The translations under genes were made by a program, and so were the position numbers. A stretch of DNA of 64,000 bases from UBA5972 sp964588725. GTDB taxonomy: Bacteria > Pseudomonadota > Alphaproteobacteria > Rhodobacterales > Rhodobacteraceae. Location of the stretch: assembly GCA_964588725.1 (NCBI GenBank), contig CAZPQL010000004.1, positions 14,148 to 78,147 on the forward strand. Reading direction: 5' to 3'. This document shows positions 8,450-17,774 of this stretch, in pieces. The notes under the pieces are model-generated. The model saw only the letters and a program-made list of their open reading frames with translations, was not told the origin of the DNA and ran no database searches. Within the stretch, counting starts at the first letter, position 1. The number at the start of each line of letters is the position of its first letter.

Positions 8450-9070
8450 CTAATTCTCGGACACGACCTGACAGTCTTTGGCCTGCACACCGGCGGACGC
8501 GGCTTTGGACTGACATTGGGCCACAGCGGCTGCGCGTGCGGCCTCGATTGAGCCTGCTTTTACTGCCTGCCCCCACATGCCGCTCTGCTGCGAGGTTGCA
8601 AAAGCCTTGGGCGATTTGGCGCGGCGATATTTTTTCTTGAACGCGTCGGTGGCATCGGGGTTAAGCTGAAAGGCGCGCCGGTCGGTATACTTGTCGGGCA
8701 AGGTTTCGGCGACGATCTCGCAGGGTTTATCGCTGCGCTTTTTCTTGGCGTTGCAACTGACCGTGGCCGCAGCGCGTGCCGCTTCGATACTGTGAAAATT
8801 CGTGGCCGCCGCCGCCGCATCACCGGTGATCCCCCCGGAGGGGCTGACGGCGATGGCGGTATAATACTTTTGCAATTTTGCCACCGTGGTCAGCGACTGC
8901 AAATCGCTCTGGCTCAGGAATGCCGCCTTGATCACCACGGCCCTGACAGCCTTGGCGCGTGTTGAAAACAGCATTTTGGCGGCGGATTTCGCGTCGGGCA
9001 GGTTTTGGGCGGCCAGCGGGGTGGCCAGAAACATGGCCAGCAGTCCCGCGATCAGGGGTGCGGTTTTCAT
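8450..9070 (-). CDS. Secreted hypothetical protein
   Basis: This 206-residue protein has a clear signal peptide, with cleavage likely after LATPLAA near residue 21. The mature part has two similar blocks, IEAARAAATVSC and IEAARAAAVAQC, each an alanine-rich helix ending in cysteine, as in DUF4189-like periplasmic proteins. Several lysine-rich stretches lie between them. The ATG at 9070 was chosen because it places the signal peptide at the N-terminus; the frame stays open to 9202 without added features. It converges with the RTX gene, 11 bases away. Function is unknown. Confidence 0.75.
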   Translation of the reverse strand: MKTAPLIAGLLAMFLATPLAAQNLPDAKSAAKMLFSTRAKAVRAVVIKAAFLSQSDLQSLTTVAKLQKYYTAIAVSPSGGITGDAAAAATNFHSIEAARAAATVSCNAKKKRSDKPCEIVAETLPDKYTDRRAFQLNPDATDAFKKKYRRAKSPKAFATSQQSGMWGQAVKAGSIEAARAAAVAQCQSKAASAGVQAKDCQVVSEN

Positions 9071-9254
9071 CGCGCGTATCCTTTTTTGTTTCTTGGTTGC
9101 GGCAGTTCTAACGGCGCCAACGGGCGATTTCCAGACGTTGCCGCAGCATTGGCAAGATTGTGGCAGATAAACCAGTGGCCACACCACGCTGCGACTGGAC
9201 AAAGGCAGTCGGGTCGCTAGGCTCGTGGTGACGCAATTACAAAGGCAGCGCCCC

Positions 9255-10631
9255 GTGACATTGAATAAAATCCTGACCCAAATAGACTCCGATCAACCCA
9301 ATGCCGTGGCGCGCCTGCTGGCGCTACTAAAAATCGCCTCGATTTCCACTGACCCCGATTTCGCGCCCCAATGCGACGCCGCCGCAGATTGGCTGGTTGA
9401 CGCATTGGTCGGGCTGGGATTTGACGCGCAAAAACGCCCGACACACGGGCACCCCATGGTGGTCGGTCATGCTGACGGCGATGGACCGCATGTATTATTC
9501 TATGGACACTACGACGTGCAACCAGTTGATCCGATTGGATTATGGGACACACCGCCTTTTGAACCCGAATTGCAGGACATGCCGAACGGCAAGGTGATCA
9601 GGGGCCGCGGGTCGTCGGACGACAAGGGTCAGTTGATGACGTTTCTCGAAGCCTGCCGCGCCCATCTCACCGTGACCGGCGCGCTGCCGTGCAAAATTAC
9701 GGTGTTTTTTGAGGGCGAGGAAGAATCGGGTTCACCGTCGCTGATCCCGTTTTTGCAAGAAAACGCCGGCGAACTTACAGCCGACATCGCACTGATTTGC
9801 GATACCGGTATGTTCGGCGATGCGGTGCCCGCCATTATTACGCAGCTGCGCGGGTTACTGGGACAGGAAATTGTGGTGCACGCCGCTGACAAAGACCTGC
9901 ACTCGGGCATGTTTGGCGGTCTTGCCGCCAATCCGGCACGTATTCTGGCCAATATTATCGCCGGTCTGCACAGTGATAGCGGGCGTGTAACCCTGCCGGG
10001 GTTTTACGACGGTGTGCCGGAATTGAGCGACGATATCGCCGGTCAGTGGCAATCGCTGAATTTCGACCACGACTCATTTCTGGGTGGTGTCGGACTGTCC
10101 GAGCCGGCGGGCGAGGTCGGACGCAGCCCGTTGGAAATGCTATGGTCCCGGCCGACGTGCGAAGTTAACGGCATAACCGGCGGTTATACCGGCACCGGCT
10201 TCAAAACTGTTCTGCCAGCGATTGCCAGCGCCAAGATCAGCTTTCGCCTTGTAGGTCATCAGGACCCTCTGGCGATCCGCGACGCTTTCCAGGATTACGT
10301 CAAATCCTGTCTGCCCGCCGATTGCACGGTTGAATTTACCGACCACGGCGCTGGCCCCGCTGCCAACTTTGCCACCGACCATCCGGCATTTGACGCCGCG
10401 CGCCGCGCCTTGAGCGACGAATGGCCAAACGCCGCGGTTTTCGTCGGTTGCGGCGGCTCGATTCCCGTCGCAGGGCATTTCAAGGACATTCTGGGGATGG
10501 ATTCGATGCTGATCGGTTTTGGCCGCGACGACGATCAGATCCATTCGCCCAACGAAAAATACGACCTGAACAGTTTTCACAAAGGCGCCCGTAGCTGGGC
10601 GCGCATTCTGGCGGGACTTGGCCAGCTCTGA
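9255..10631 (+). CDS. M20 family dipeptidase / metallopeptidase
   Basis: This is a zinc-dependent M20 peptidase of the carnosinase/ArgE/CPG2 group, probably acting on dipeptides or acylated amino acids in the cytoplasm. Metal ligands are visible in FYGHYDVQP, GRGSSDDKGQ, EGEEESGS and CDTGMF, followed by the dimerisation domain and a C-terminal HSPNEKYDL motif that supplies the last ligand. I chose the GTG at 9255 (458 aa) because AAAGG lies 9 bases upstream and it gives the usual family start; GTG codons at 9225 and 9228 are alternatives. Substrate cannot be told from sequence. Confidence 0.88.
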   Translation: MTLNKILTQIDSDQPNAVARLLALLKIASISTDPDFAPQCDAAADWLVDALVGLGFDAQKRPTHGHPMVVGHADGDGPHVLFYGHYDVQPVDPIGLWDTPPFEPELQDMPNGKVIRGRGSSDDKGQLMTFLEACRAHLTVTGALPCKITVFFEGEEESGSPSLIPFLQENAGELTADIALICDTGMFGDAVPAIITQLRGLLGQEIVVHAADKDLHSGMFGGLAANPARILANIIAGLHSDSGRVTLPGFYDGVPELSDDIAGQWQSLNFDHDSFLGGVGLSEPAGEVGRSPLEMLWSRPTCEVNGITGGYTGTGFKTVLPAIASAKISFRLVGHQDPLAIRDAFQDYVKSCLPADCTVEFTDHGAGPAANFATDHPAFDAARRALSDEWPNAAVFVGCGGSIPVAGHFKDILGMDSMLIGFGRDDDQIHSPNEKYDLNSFHKGARSWARILAGLGQL

Positions 10632-10650
10632 GTCCGGCTTCAATATTGCA

Positions 10651-10695
10651 AAAAATTACGCACCGCCGCTGAATGGTGCGGGGATTTCTTTTTCT
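10651..10695. terminator. Bidirectional intrinsic terminator
   Basis: A CGCACC/GGTGCG stem (10659-10664 and 10675-10680) with a 10-base loop lies between two convergent genes. On the minus strand it is followed by TAATTTTTT, a good terminator for the gene at 10720. On the plus strand it is followed by a looser T-rich run, for the dipeptidase. Confidence 0.6.
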
Positions 10696-10719
10696 GCTCA
10701 CTCCCGGTCAGGACCAAAG

Positions 10720-10992
10720 CTAAATCCGCGCCTTGCGACCGCCGCGGCGGCCTTTGGGAACGTCGCGGCGCGCCGCCCCCTCGCGCATTACCTGCGTCAT
10801 CGGGTGGTCCGGGTTGTCGTCGCCGTAGGCCGCAAGCATTGCGTCTATATGGGCCGCCACGTCGTCGCCCATGGCGAGTCCAAGCGCCCAGTCCAGAAAA
10901 ATCGACCGGCATTCCTCAATGCGGATACCGTCTATACGGTAACTTTCAAAGATCAGCCCGCGCGGGTCTGATTTATGCGCGGTTTTCTCCAT
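10720..10992 (-). CDS. Conserved small cytoplasmic protein of Rhodobacterales
   Basis: The 90-residue product has the pattern DPRGLIFESYRIDGI..ECRSIFLDWALGL, followed by DHPMTQVMREG and a very basic C-terminus (GRRGGRKARI). Small proteins of this pattern are, as I recall, frequent in Rhodobacterales, with no known function. It lies 18 bases downstream of glnE on the same strand, so it is probably the last gene of that transcript, and is followed by an intrinsic terminator. Confidence 0.75.
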   Translation of the reverse strand: MEKTAHKSDPRGLIFESYRIDGIRIEECRSIFLDWALGLAMGDDVAAHIDAMLAAYGDDNPDHPMTQVMREGAARRDVPKGRRGGRKARI

Positions 10993-11010
10993 GGTGTGCT
11001 CCTATTTTTT

Positions 11011-13806
11011 TCAATCTTGTGCCAGCACCCGATCGATAATTGCGCCCGCTGTGCCGCGCAATGCCCCTACGCGACTCAGCAGGGCCTTTACACTGTCCGC
11101 GCCGGTTTCGGCCAGCAACATTTCCACCGCACCCTGCCCGACGCTTGAGTCGTCAAAACGTTGAGCACCCACCAATCGGGCCACTTGTTGTATCGTCTTA
11201 AACAGCGCGTAGCTTTCGTTTAATTCCTGTGCCTCCTGCGCGCACCACCAGCCGTGCTGTGTGCCGCAAATCAGTTGACCGGCGGTATCGCGCTGCGCTG
11301 AACCCGCAATTAAGACAGCGGCCTGCGCAATCAGCGATATGTCGAGCAATCCACCGGCACCGGCCTTGACGTTCCAATCAAGCGCGCCGGAGGCCCCTTC
11401 AGCTGCGCGTAACCGCGCCCGCATGTCGGCCACGTCGGCCAGAATCGTCGTGCCACCGGATTTGGCCGACAGAAGCTTACGGCGAAACGCTTCGATTTCG
11501 CGCCCAAGCGCCGCATCGCCTGCCACGGCCCGCGCCCGCGTCAGCGCCAGATGCTCCCACGTCCAGGCCTCGTCATTCTGATAGGCCTTGTAGCCGCTCA
11601 GAGAAACCGCGACAGGGCCTTTGCGCCCCGAGGGACGCAGCCGCATGTCGATCTCGTAAAGCCGCCCTTCTGCCATAGGAGAAGCCAGCGCCGTCACCAA
11701 TGCCTGCGTCAGTCGGGCGTAATAGACCGGGACGCTCAACTGGCGGGCACCCGCCGACTCTGCCACCCCATCGCCGTCGTAGATCACGATGATATCCAGA
11801 TCCGACGTCACCGTCAGATCACCGGCCCCCAACGATCCCATGCCCAGCACCATAAAACCGCGCCCCGGCACCGGCCCGTATTTCACCGCAAAATTGTCGC
11901 TGACCACCGGCAACAGACCGACCAGACAGGCCTCGGCCAGTTGGGCGTAACACTGCCCGGCCTCTGCGCTGTTGATCACCGCCTTGAGGTGCTGCACGCC
12001 GATGCAAAACCGGACTTCTTTCATCCAGCGTCGCGCTGCGTTGAGGCGCGCCTCGTAATCCGGTGCATCCTTCAGGCGGGCTTGCAAGGCTTTGACCAGA
12101 CCCGCAACATCCGACATGGGTGCAAAAAACGACCCGTCGAGCACCGCGTCGAAAACCTGAGCGTTGTGGGCGATATAGCGCGCCAAATCAGGGGCACCGG
12201 CACAAATTTCGACCAGTAAGTCGATCAAATGCGGGTTCGCCTCGAACAATGAAAACAATTGTACCCCCGCAGGCAGCCCGGCTAAAAACCCGTCAAGCTG
12301 AATGAGCGCTTCGTCAGGATTGCTGGCACGCGCGACACCGCGCAGAATGGCCGGACGCAGACGATTGAAGATCTTGGCAGCACGATCGGTGCGCAACGCC
12401 GGTAGCGACGGCCAGTTGTCCATCATCTCCACAACGCCGTCGCTGAGTTGACTCAGCGTTTCGGCAGCCGCGCCTCCGCCCCGCGGCGCGAAAAAACTTT
12501 CGGTCAAGGTGTGCACCGCTTCGAGTTGCGTGCCGAGCGCGACGCAATACGCGTCGACATCGCGATATCCGCAAAAATGGCACAGGCGCTGAAACCCCTC
12601 GTCCGACCCGGGCAAGTCATGGGTCTGCGCGTCGTTGATCATCTGCAGACGGTGTTCAATAAGCCGATAGTGCCGGTAGGCACCGGTCAGTGCGTCGCTG
12701 GTTTCCTGCGATATCCATCCTTGTTTCGCCAGTGCCGCCAGCCCCACGACCGTTTCGCGAACACGCAGCACCGCGTCGCGCCCGCCCGCTATGATCTGCC
12801 GGGTCTGGGTGAAAAATTCGATCTCGCGAATGCCGCCGCGCCCCAGTTTCATATTGTGGCCGCGCAATGTGATCGGCCCGCCAAGGCCTTTGTGATCACG
12901 AATGCGCAGTCGCATGTCGTGCGCGTCTTCGATAGCGGCATAATCCAGATGTTTGCGCCACACGAACGGGCGCATCGTGGTCAAAAACCGCCAGCCCGCG
13001 TCGATGTCACCGGCGCAGGGTCGTGCTTTGATGAACGCGGCGCGCTCCCACGTGCGGCCTTTGCTTTCGTAATAATTTTCAGCGGCGCTGAACGATATAC
13101 ACACCGGTGTCACCGACGGGTCGGGGCGCAAACGCAGATCGGTGCGAAAAACGTAACCCTCTGAGCGGACTTCGGACAGCATTTTGCACAGGCGTTTGGT
13201 AATGCGGATGAACGCGGCACGCGTTGCATCAAGCGCAACAGCGTCGATCGCCGCGTCGTCAAACAGCACAATCAAATCGATGTCCGAAGAATAATTCAGC
13301 TCGTTCGCGCCCAGCTTTCCCATCGCCAGAACCACCATTCCCGCCGCGTTTTCAGCATCTTGCACGGCCTGATCCGGTAGCTTACCGCGCTCGATTTCTG
13401 CGGTGACCAATGTGGACAACGCGCGCTGCACTGCAAAGTCGGCGAATGCGCTTAGCGTAGCAGTGACCTGTTCCAACGACCACCAACCGCCAAGATCTGC
13501 CAGCGCCACATAAAGCGCCAGTCGCGCCTTGGCGTGACGTAATTCTTTGGACAGTGCGTCAAATCCGGCGGAGGTTACATCGTCTGTCAGGGCGGCCAGA
13601 ACGCCGTCTGCGGGCAACGCCCAAACGCCGCGTAACCAGTCGGTCTCGCGCAGCAACAGGCGTCGCAGATAGGGGCTGCACCCGGCGACGCCTTCGATCA
13701 ACGCGCCCATGGTTTGGGGCAGATCACCAAAGGCCGCGCGGGTTTCAGCACCGTGCGCGGGCTCGTGGGCAATGGGGGCTGCTGTGACGTTGGCAAGTAA
13801 GGACAT
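11011..13806 (-). CDS. glnE: Bifunctional glutamine synthetase adenylyltransferase/deadenylase GlnE
   Basis: GlnE adds and removes AMP on glutamine synthetase in response to PII proteins. Two nucleotidyltransferase domains are visible, with catalytic motifs NYSSDIDLIVLFD (about residue 171) and TSDLDIIVIYDGD in the second half, each followed by a PII-uridylyltransferase-like helical region. I chose the ATG at 13806 (931 aa); the frame stays open to 13890, which would overlap the divergent gene at 13883. No frameshift or missing motif was seen. Confidence 0.93.
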   Translation of the reverse strand: MSLLANVTAAPIAHEPAHGAETRAAFGDLPQTMGALIEGVAGCSPYLRRLLLRETDWLRGVWALPADGVLAALTDDVTSAGFDALSKELRHAKARLALYVALADLGGWWSLEQVTATLSAFADFAVQRALSTLVTAEIERGKLPDQAVQDAENAAGMVVLAMGKLGANELNYSSDIDLIVLFDDAAIDAVALDATRAAFIRITKRLCKMLSEVRSEGYVFRTDLRLRPDPSVTPVCISFSAAENYYESKGRTWERAAFIKARPCAGDIDAGWRFLTTMRPFVWRKHLDYAAIEDAHDMRLRIRDHKGLGGPITLRGHNMKLGRGGIREIEFFTQTRQIIAGGRDAVLRVRETVVGLAALAKQGWISQETSDALTGAYRHYRLIEHRLQMINDAQTHDLPGSDEGFQRLCHFCGYRDVDAYCVALGTQLEAVHTLTESFFAPRGGGAAAETLSQLSDGVVEMMDNWPSLPALRTDRAAKIFNRLRPAILRGVARASNPDEALIQLDGFLAGLPAGVQLFSLFEANPHLIDLLVEICAGAPDLARYIAHNAQVFDAVLDGSFFAPMSDVAGLVKALQARLKDAPDYEARLNAARRWMKEVRFCIGVQHLKAVINSAEAGQCYAQLAEACLVGLLPVVSDNFAVKYGPVPGRGFMVLGMGSLGAGDLTVTSDLDIIVIYDGDGVAESAGARQLSVPVYYARLTQALVTALASPMAEGRLYEIDMRLRPSGRKGPVAVSLSGYKAYQNDEAWTWEHLALTRARAVAGDAALGREIEAFRRKLLSAKSGGTTILADVADMRARLRAAEGASGALDWNVKAGAGGLLDISLIAQAAVLIAGSAQRDTAGQLICGTQHGWWCAQEAQELNESYALFKTIQQVARLVGAQRFDDSSVGQGAVEMLLAETGADSVKALLSRVGALRGTAGAIIDRVLAQD

Positions 13807-13882
13807 ATCCGCCAAGATGATCGCCGCAACCGCGCGCGTCAACAGGGCTTGCACGCGGCGTGGTGCACCGCGATAAAGCCCC

Positions 13883-14353
13883 ATGAGCAAAAGTCTGAAA
13901 CGCGTGCAGCGTCAGCTTGAAACTTCAGGGTTATCCTGTGAAATCATGCACATGCGCACCGATACCCCCACGGCGAAACAGGCAGCTGGCGCCGTGGGCT
14001 GCAGGGTCAACCAAATCGCCAAATCCGTCATTTTCCGGGGTGAAACCAGCGGGGTTGCCGTCCTGTTTGTCACGCCGGGCGGGTTGCGCGTGAACGTTGA
14101 AAAGGCCTCGCTTTTGGCGCGCGAAGCACTGGGCAAGGCCGACGCGGCGTTGATCCGTGCGCAAACCGGTTTTGCCATTGGCGGCGTGTCGCCTTTGGGT
14201 CACCTGAACCCGATCAGGGCATTTATGGATACTGAGTTGATGGCGTTTGATTTGATTTGGGTGGCTGCAGGCACACCGCACCACATGTTTCAGATCGATC
14301 CCTCAGTTTTAGCGATAGAAATTGACGCCAAAGTGTCGGCGTTCAGCCAATAA
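13883..14353 (+). CDS. YbaK/EbsC family aminoacyl-tRNA deacylase
   Basis: This 156-residue single-domain protein is of the YbaK/ProX editing family, which hydrolyses mischarged aminoacyl-tRNAs, typically Ala- or Cys-tRNA(Pro). Visible features are TPTAKQAAGAVGC, the conserved lysine in QIAKSVIF, and the GFAIGGVSPLGH motif. It is divergent from glnE and its 3' end overlaps the lpxB stop by 11 bases on the opposite strand. The exact substrate cannot be assigned from sequence. Confidence 0.87.
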   Translation: MSKSLKRVQRQLETSGLSCEIMHMRTDTPTAKQAAGAVGCRVNQIAKSVIFRGETSGVAVLFVTPGGLRVNVEKASLLAREALGKADAALIRAQTGFAIGGVSPLGHLNPIRAFMDTELMAFDLIWVAAGTPHHMFQIDPSVLAIEIDAKVSAFSQ

Positions 14354-15524
14354 AATCCAATACGGACTGCGCCGCGCGCGACCCCGCGGAACCCACTCCG
14401 CGTCCAAGGCGGCGCATTGTCAGGTCGGCGGCGTTTTTCTGGCGCGCCCGCAGGTCGGGGTCGTCCAGATAACGCTGAACCATAGGCGCAATCAGGTCAG
14501 CACGGCAGTCACCGGCCAGAAATTCCGGAATATGGCGGGTGTCGGTGACCAGATTGGGCAGGGTCACGGTATCGGTTTGCATCATTCTTTGAATGACGAC
14601 ATTGCTGAGGGCATTAAACCTGAACGCAATAATCATGGGTGTCCCCGCTGCCGCCAATTCCAGCGATACGGTGCCCGACGTGGCCAGCGCCAGTTCCGAT
14701 GTAGCAAATGCCGCGCGTTTATACGCCCCGGACTGCTCTGCCGGTAATTTATTTGGATCAAGTATCGAGACGTTCCCATCCCAACGCGCGACCATCGCAG
14801 CCAATTCCGCTGCGACGTTCGCCGCTGCGGGCACCACCACGTGCACGTCTTTGTGGCTGCGCGCCAAACGTGCGACCACCGCGCCAAATACCGGACCCAT
14901 GCGGGCGATCTCGCCCCGCCGCGACCCCGGCAGAACACACAACAGTCGCGTGCTGTCGTTAATGCCGATGTAACGGCGCAGCGCCGCCATGTCAGACGGT
15001 GTGGACACCGGTACATCGGCCGCAGGATGCCCCACGAAATCGCAACTGACACCCGCCGCCTGCATCAGCGGGGGCTCAAACGGCAAAAGCGCCAGCACAT
15101 GATCGACACGGCGCGCCATTTTATGCGCACGTTTAGGTCGCCACGCCCACACCGACGGCGCGACATAGTGGATGATCGGAACTGAGCGATTTCTGCGTCG
15201 GACCCGTCTGGCCACCCTCAGCGTAAAGTCGGGGCTGTCGATGGTGATCAGCGCGCTCGGGTTGGCGTCTGTGACAGCATCGGCGCATTGGCGGACACGC
15301 GCCAGCAAGCTGCGTAATTTGGGCAGAACCTCGGCCAGCCCCATGACCGCCAGTTCGTGCATGGGAAACAGGCTGTGCAGGCCATGCGATTCCATCAACG
15401 GGCCACCCACGCCGACAAAGCGCACGTCGGGCTGCAGCGCTTTTAACCCAACCATAAGCGCAGCCCCCAATGCATCGCCCGAAGGTTCTCCGGCGATGAC
15501 AAAGAATATCTTGGCGGTGCTCAT
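14343..15524 (-). CDS. lpxB: Lipid-A-disaccharide synthase LpxB
   Basis: LpxB joins UDP-diacylglucosamine and lipid X to make the lipid A disaccharide at the inner membrane. The 393-residue GT-B protein starts with FFVIAGEPSGDALGA, typical of LpxB, and contains YVAPSVWAW and LLPFEP and, in the C-terminal half, the LCVLPGSRRGEI and SGTVSLELA motifs. Its start overlaps the lpxI stop by 4 bases. It is the last gene of the long envelope operon that begins at pyrH. Confidence 0.96.
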   Translation of the reverse strand: MSTAKIFFVIAGEPSGDALGAALMVGLKALQPDVRFVGVGGPLMESHGLHSLFPMHELAVMGLAEVLPKLRSLLARVRQCADAVTDANPSALITIDSPDFTLRVARRVRRRNRSVPIIHYVAPSVWAWRPKRAHKMARRVDHVLALLPFEPPLMQAAGVSCDFVGHPAADVPVSTPSDMAALRRYIGINDSTRLLCVLPGSRRGEIARMGPVFGAVVARLARSHKDVHVVVPAAANVAAELAAMVARWDGNVSILDPNKLPAEQSGAYKRAAFATSELALATSGTVSLELAAAGTPMIIAFRFNALSNVVIQRMMQTDTVTLPNLVTDTRHIPEFLAGDCRADLIAPMVQRYLDDPDLRARQKNAADLTMRRLGRGVGSAGSRAAQSVLDFIG

Positions 15525-16393
15525 GGACCGTGCGCAATGCGCGGTCTGGCCCAGATGAACAGACCGTTTGCGTCCGCCGCCTTGATGGTCTCAGGCCGGT
15601 CCAACACCATGACCCCGTGTTCCTGGATCACCACGCCCGCCAACCCCGCTTGGGCGGCCAGCGTGACGGTCCGGGGGCCGATGGCGGGCATATCGACGCG
15701 CAAATCCTGTTGCGGTTTGGGCGCTTTGAACAGGACGCCCCTGGCACCAACGGGGTTGGGACGGCAACGCGCCAATATATCGGGCACTGATTTCAGCATC
15801 AGATCTGTACCGCCAATGGTTTCAAGCCCCGCGACCAGCCCCTGCGCCACGACGGCACCCTGCCCCACGTCGAGCCGCCCGAGACCCGCAACTATTTCCG
15901 CGGCGCGCGCGGCGTCGCGCCGGTCTGCTTCAGACGGTTGTGTGCTGGTTGGAGCGCCCGAAATCATCACGTCATCGCCCAACAGCGAATGCGCGCCGAC
16001 AATCTGGAATCCCTGCGCTTCAAAAATGTCGACGACAGCGACCAGCAATCTGTTGTCGCCGCCACTGTACCCTTCCAGAAACGCGTCGAATTTTTCCCTG
16101 AACAATGCGTCGAATGACGGCTCGTTCAACGCGGGGCGCACCATCGACCCGGCAAAGACAACATGGGTGCTGCCGTTGGCGCTCAGCGCAGCAAAATAGG
16201 TCGCGGGCTGCTCGATTCGTGCCCTGATCACGTTGCGGCCCTGACTCCACAGCGGGTGATCGTCACCAAATATCAGAACAGAATGCGCGATGGTGTGGCG
16301 GTCGCAATAGGCCGCCAAAAGCGCGGGCAGCACACCGGAACCGGCGACGATGGTCAGGTGGCCAATTGCGGCGTGATCGCTTTTGGTGGCCAC
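15521..16393 (-). CDS. lpxI: UDP-2,3-diacylglucosamine pyrophosphatase LpxI
   Basis: LpxI cleaves UDP-2,3-diacylglucosamine to lipid X and is the alphaproteobacterial replacement for LpxH. Motifs include LTIVAGSGVLP at the N-terminus, HSLLGDDVMISG, and the catalytic-domain segments DVGQGAVVAQG and GVLFKAPKPQQDLRVDMPAIG. I chose the GTG at 16393 (290 aa) because GGA lies 7 bases upstream and it falls just after the lpxA stop; a TTG at 16411 would overlap lpxA. Its position between lpxA and lpxB supports the role. Confidence 0.93.
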   Translation of the reverse strand: MATKSDHAAIGHLTIVAGSGVLPALLAAYCDRHTIAHSVLIFGDDHPLWSQGRNVIRARIEQPATYFAALSANGSTHVVFAGSMVRPALNEPSFDALFREKFDAFLEGYSGGDNRLLVAVVDIFEAQGFQIVGAHSLLGDDVMISGAPTSTQPSEADRRDAARAAEIVAGLGRLDVGQGAVVAQGLVAGLETIGGTDLMLKSVPDILARCRPNPVGARGVLFKAPKPQQDLRVDMPAIGPRTVTLAAQAGLAGVVIQEHGVMVLDRPETIKAADANGLFIWARPRIAHGP

Positions 16394-16395
16394 AT

Positions 16396-17193
16396 CTATT
16401 CCGGCGTACAAAATGCGCGCTCGGATGCGCTGAGCACAAATTCAAGCACGTCAGCGGTCAGCGTGTTGTCAGGTGCATCTGCCTGCAGGGCGCGCGCCCG
16501 TTCCTGCAGGTTCCCCGCGTCGGCAAACAGGTCTTTATAAAGCGCGCGCAAGGCGTTCATATGGGATTTGTCGACGCCGCGTCGCCTGAGCCCAATAAGG
16601 TTCAGTCCGCCAAGATGCCCGCGCGCCGATACCACCGAACCGTAGGGAATCACGTCGTTGACTACCGATGATCCGGTGCCGATCATCGCGCCCTGACCGA
16701 TGCGCACGAATTGATGAATGCCCGCCAGCCCGCCGAGCACCGCGTTGTCACCGACAGTGACATGCCCGCCCAGCGCCACAGAATTGGCAAGAACACAGTG
16801 GCTCCCGACCCGGCAATCGTGGCCTACATGGACCTGCATCATAAACAAATTGTCGTCGCCAACAGATGTAAGACCTCCACCCTGCGCCGTTCCGGGGTTC
16901 ATGGTCACGTATTCGCGGATCATATTGCCGCTGCCGATTTCAAGGCGTGTGACTTCGCCCTGATATTTCAAATCCTGCGGCTGGCTGCCCAGCGACGCAA
17001 AAGGCCAGATCCGGCAGTCATCGCCGATGGTGGTATGCCCGCCAACGACAACGTGGCTGTCAAGCGCAACACCCCGGCCAAGCACAACGTTCGGACCGAC
17101 CACGCAGTAGGGTCCGACCGTGCAATTCGCACCCACGCGGGCGCCTTCCACGATTATCGCGGAACTGTGGATGGTAGCGTTGTTGGCGATCAC
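16396..17193 (-). CDS. lpxA: UDP-N-acetylglucosamine acyltransferase LpxA
   Basis: LpxA performs the first acyl transfer in lipid A synthesis. The 265-residue protein is a left-handed beta-helix of hexapeptide repeats over residues 7-190, with catalytic His125 in VHVGHDCRVG and a C-terminal helical domain. It lies 9 bases after fabZ. The normal alphaproteobacterial neighbour lpxD is missing from this cluster. Confidence 0.96.
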   Translation of the reverse strand: MIANNATIHSSAIIVEGARVGANCTVGPYCVVGPNVVLGRGVALDSHVVVGGHTTIGDDCRIWPFASLGSQPQDLKYQGEVTRLEIGSGNMIREYVTMNPGTAQGGGLTSVGDDNLFMMQVHVGHDCRVGSHCVLANSVALGGHVTVGDNAVLGGLAGIHQFVRIGQGAMIGTGSSVVNDVIPYGSVVSARGHLGGLNLIGLRRRGVDKSHMNALRALYKDLFADAGNLQERARALQADAPDNTLTADVLEFVLSASERAFCTPE

Positions 17194-17202
17194 TTTGCGA
17201 AC

Positions 17203-17679
17203 CTATGGGCTGCCGGTTGGCAGCGAAATCATAGCGGAAAATTCACCCTCGGCCATGACTTTGTCTTCGACGCGGCCCTCGCCCCAGAATTTCCAGATTT
17301 TGCCGCGACCGCGCAATACTTTGACGTGCAATTTCAACTGATCGCCCGGCGTGACCATGTCGCGAAACCGACATTTGTCCAACGTCATAAAATACACCAG
17401 TGGTTCCTTGTCGATCAGATCAAGCGTGTGGGAAATCAACACGCCCGCTGTTTGTGCCATTGCCTCGATGATGGTGACGCCGGGCATGACCGGTTTGGCC
17501 GGAAAATGCCCCTGAAAATGCGGTTCGTTATAAGAAACGTTCTTGAGACCAACCGCCGATTCACCCGCCACAATGTCGCTGACGTGATCGATCAACAGGA
17601 ACGGATACCGATGCGGGATCATCCGCTGTATCATCATGATATCGGCCTCGGGAAGCGCTGTTTGCGGCTTTTCAGTCAT
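17203..17679 (-). CDS. fabZ: 3-hydroxyacyl-ACP dehydratase FabZ
   Basis: FabZ dehydrates 3-hydroxyacyl-ACP in fatty acid synthesis and competes with LpxA for 3-hydroxyacyl-ACP. The hot-dog fold motif IPHRYPFLLID is at residues 21-31, catalytic His58 in GHFP and Glu72 in IIEAMAQ. The ATG at 17679 gives the usual length, 158 aa; the in-frame extension to 17742 adds a basic, non-conserved stretch. Confidence 0.95.
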   Translation of the reverse strand: MTEKPQTALPEADIMMIQRMIPHRYPFLLIDHVSDIVAGESAVGLKNVSYNEPHFQGHFPAKPVMPGVTIIEAMAQTAGVLISHTLDLIDKEPLVYFMTLDKCRFRDMVTPGDQLKLHVKVLRGRGKIWKFWGEGRVEDKVMAEGEFSAMISLPTGSP

Positions 17680-17774
17680 AGATGCTCGGGCCTCGTTCGG
17701 GGATTTGAAAATCGTGCTAAATCTTTGTAACAACCCGCTCATTGGCTGACAAGCACGCTACGCGCGCGTCTTGA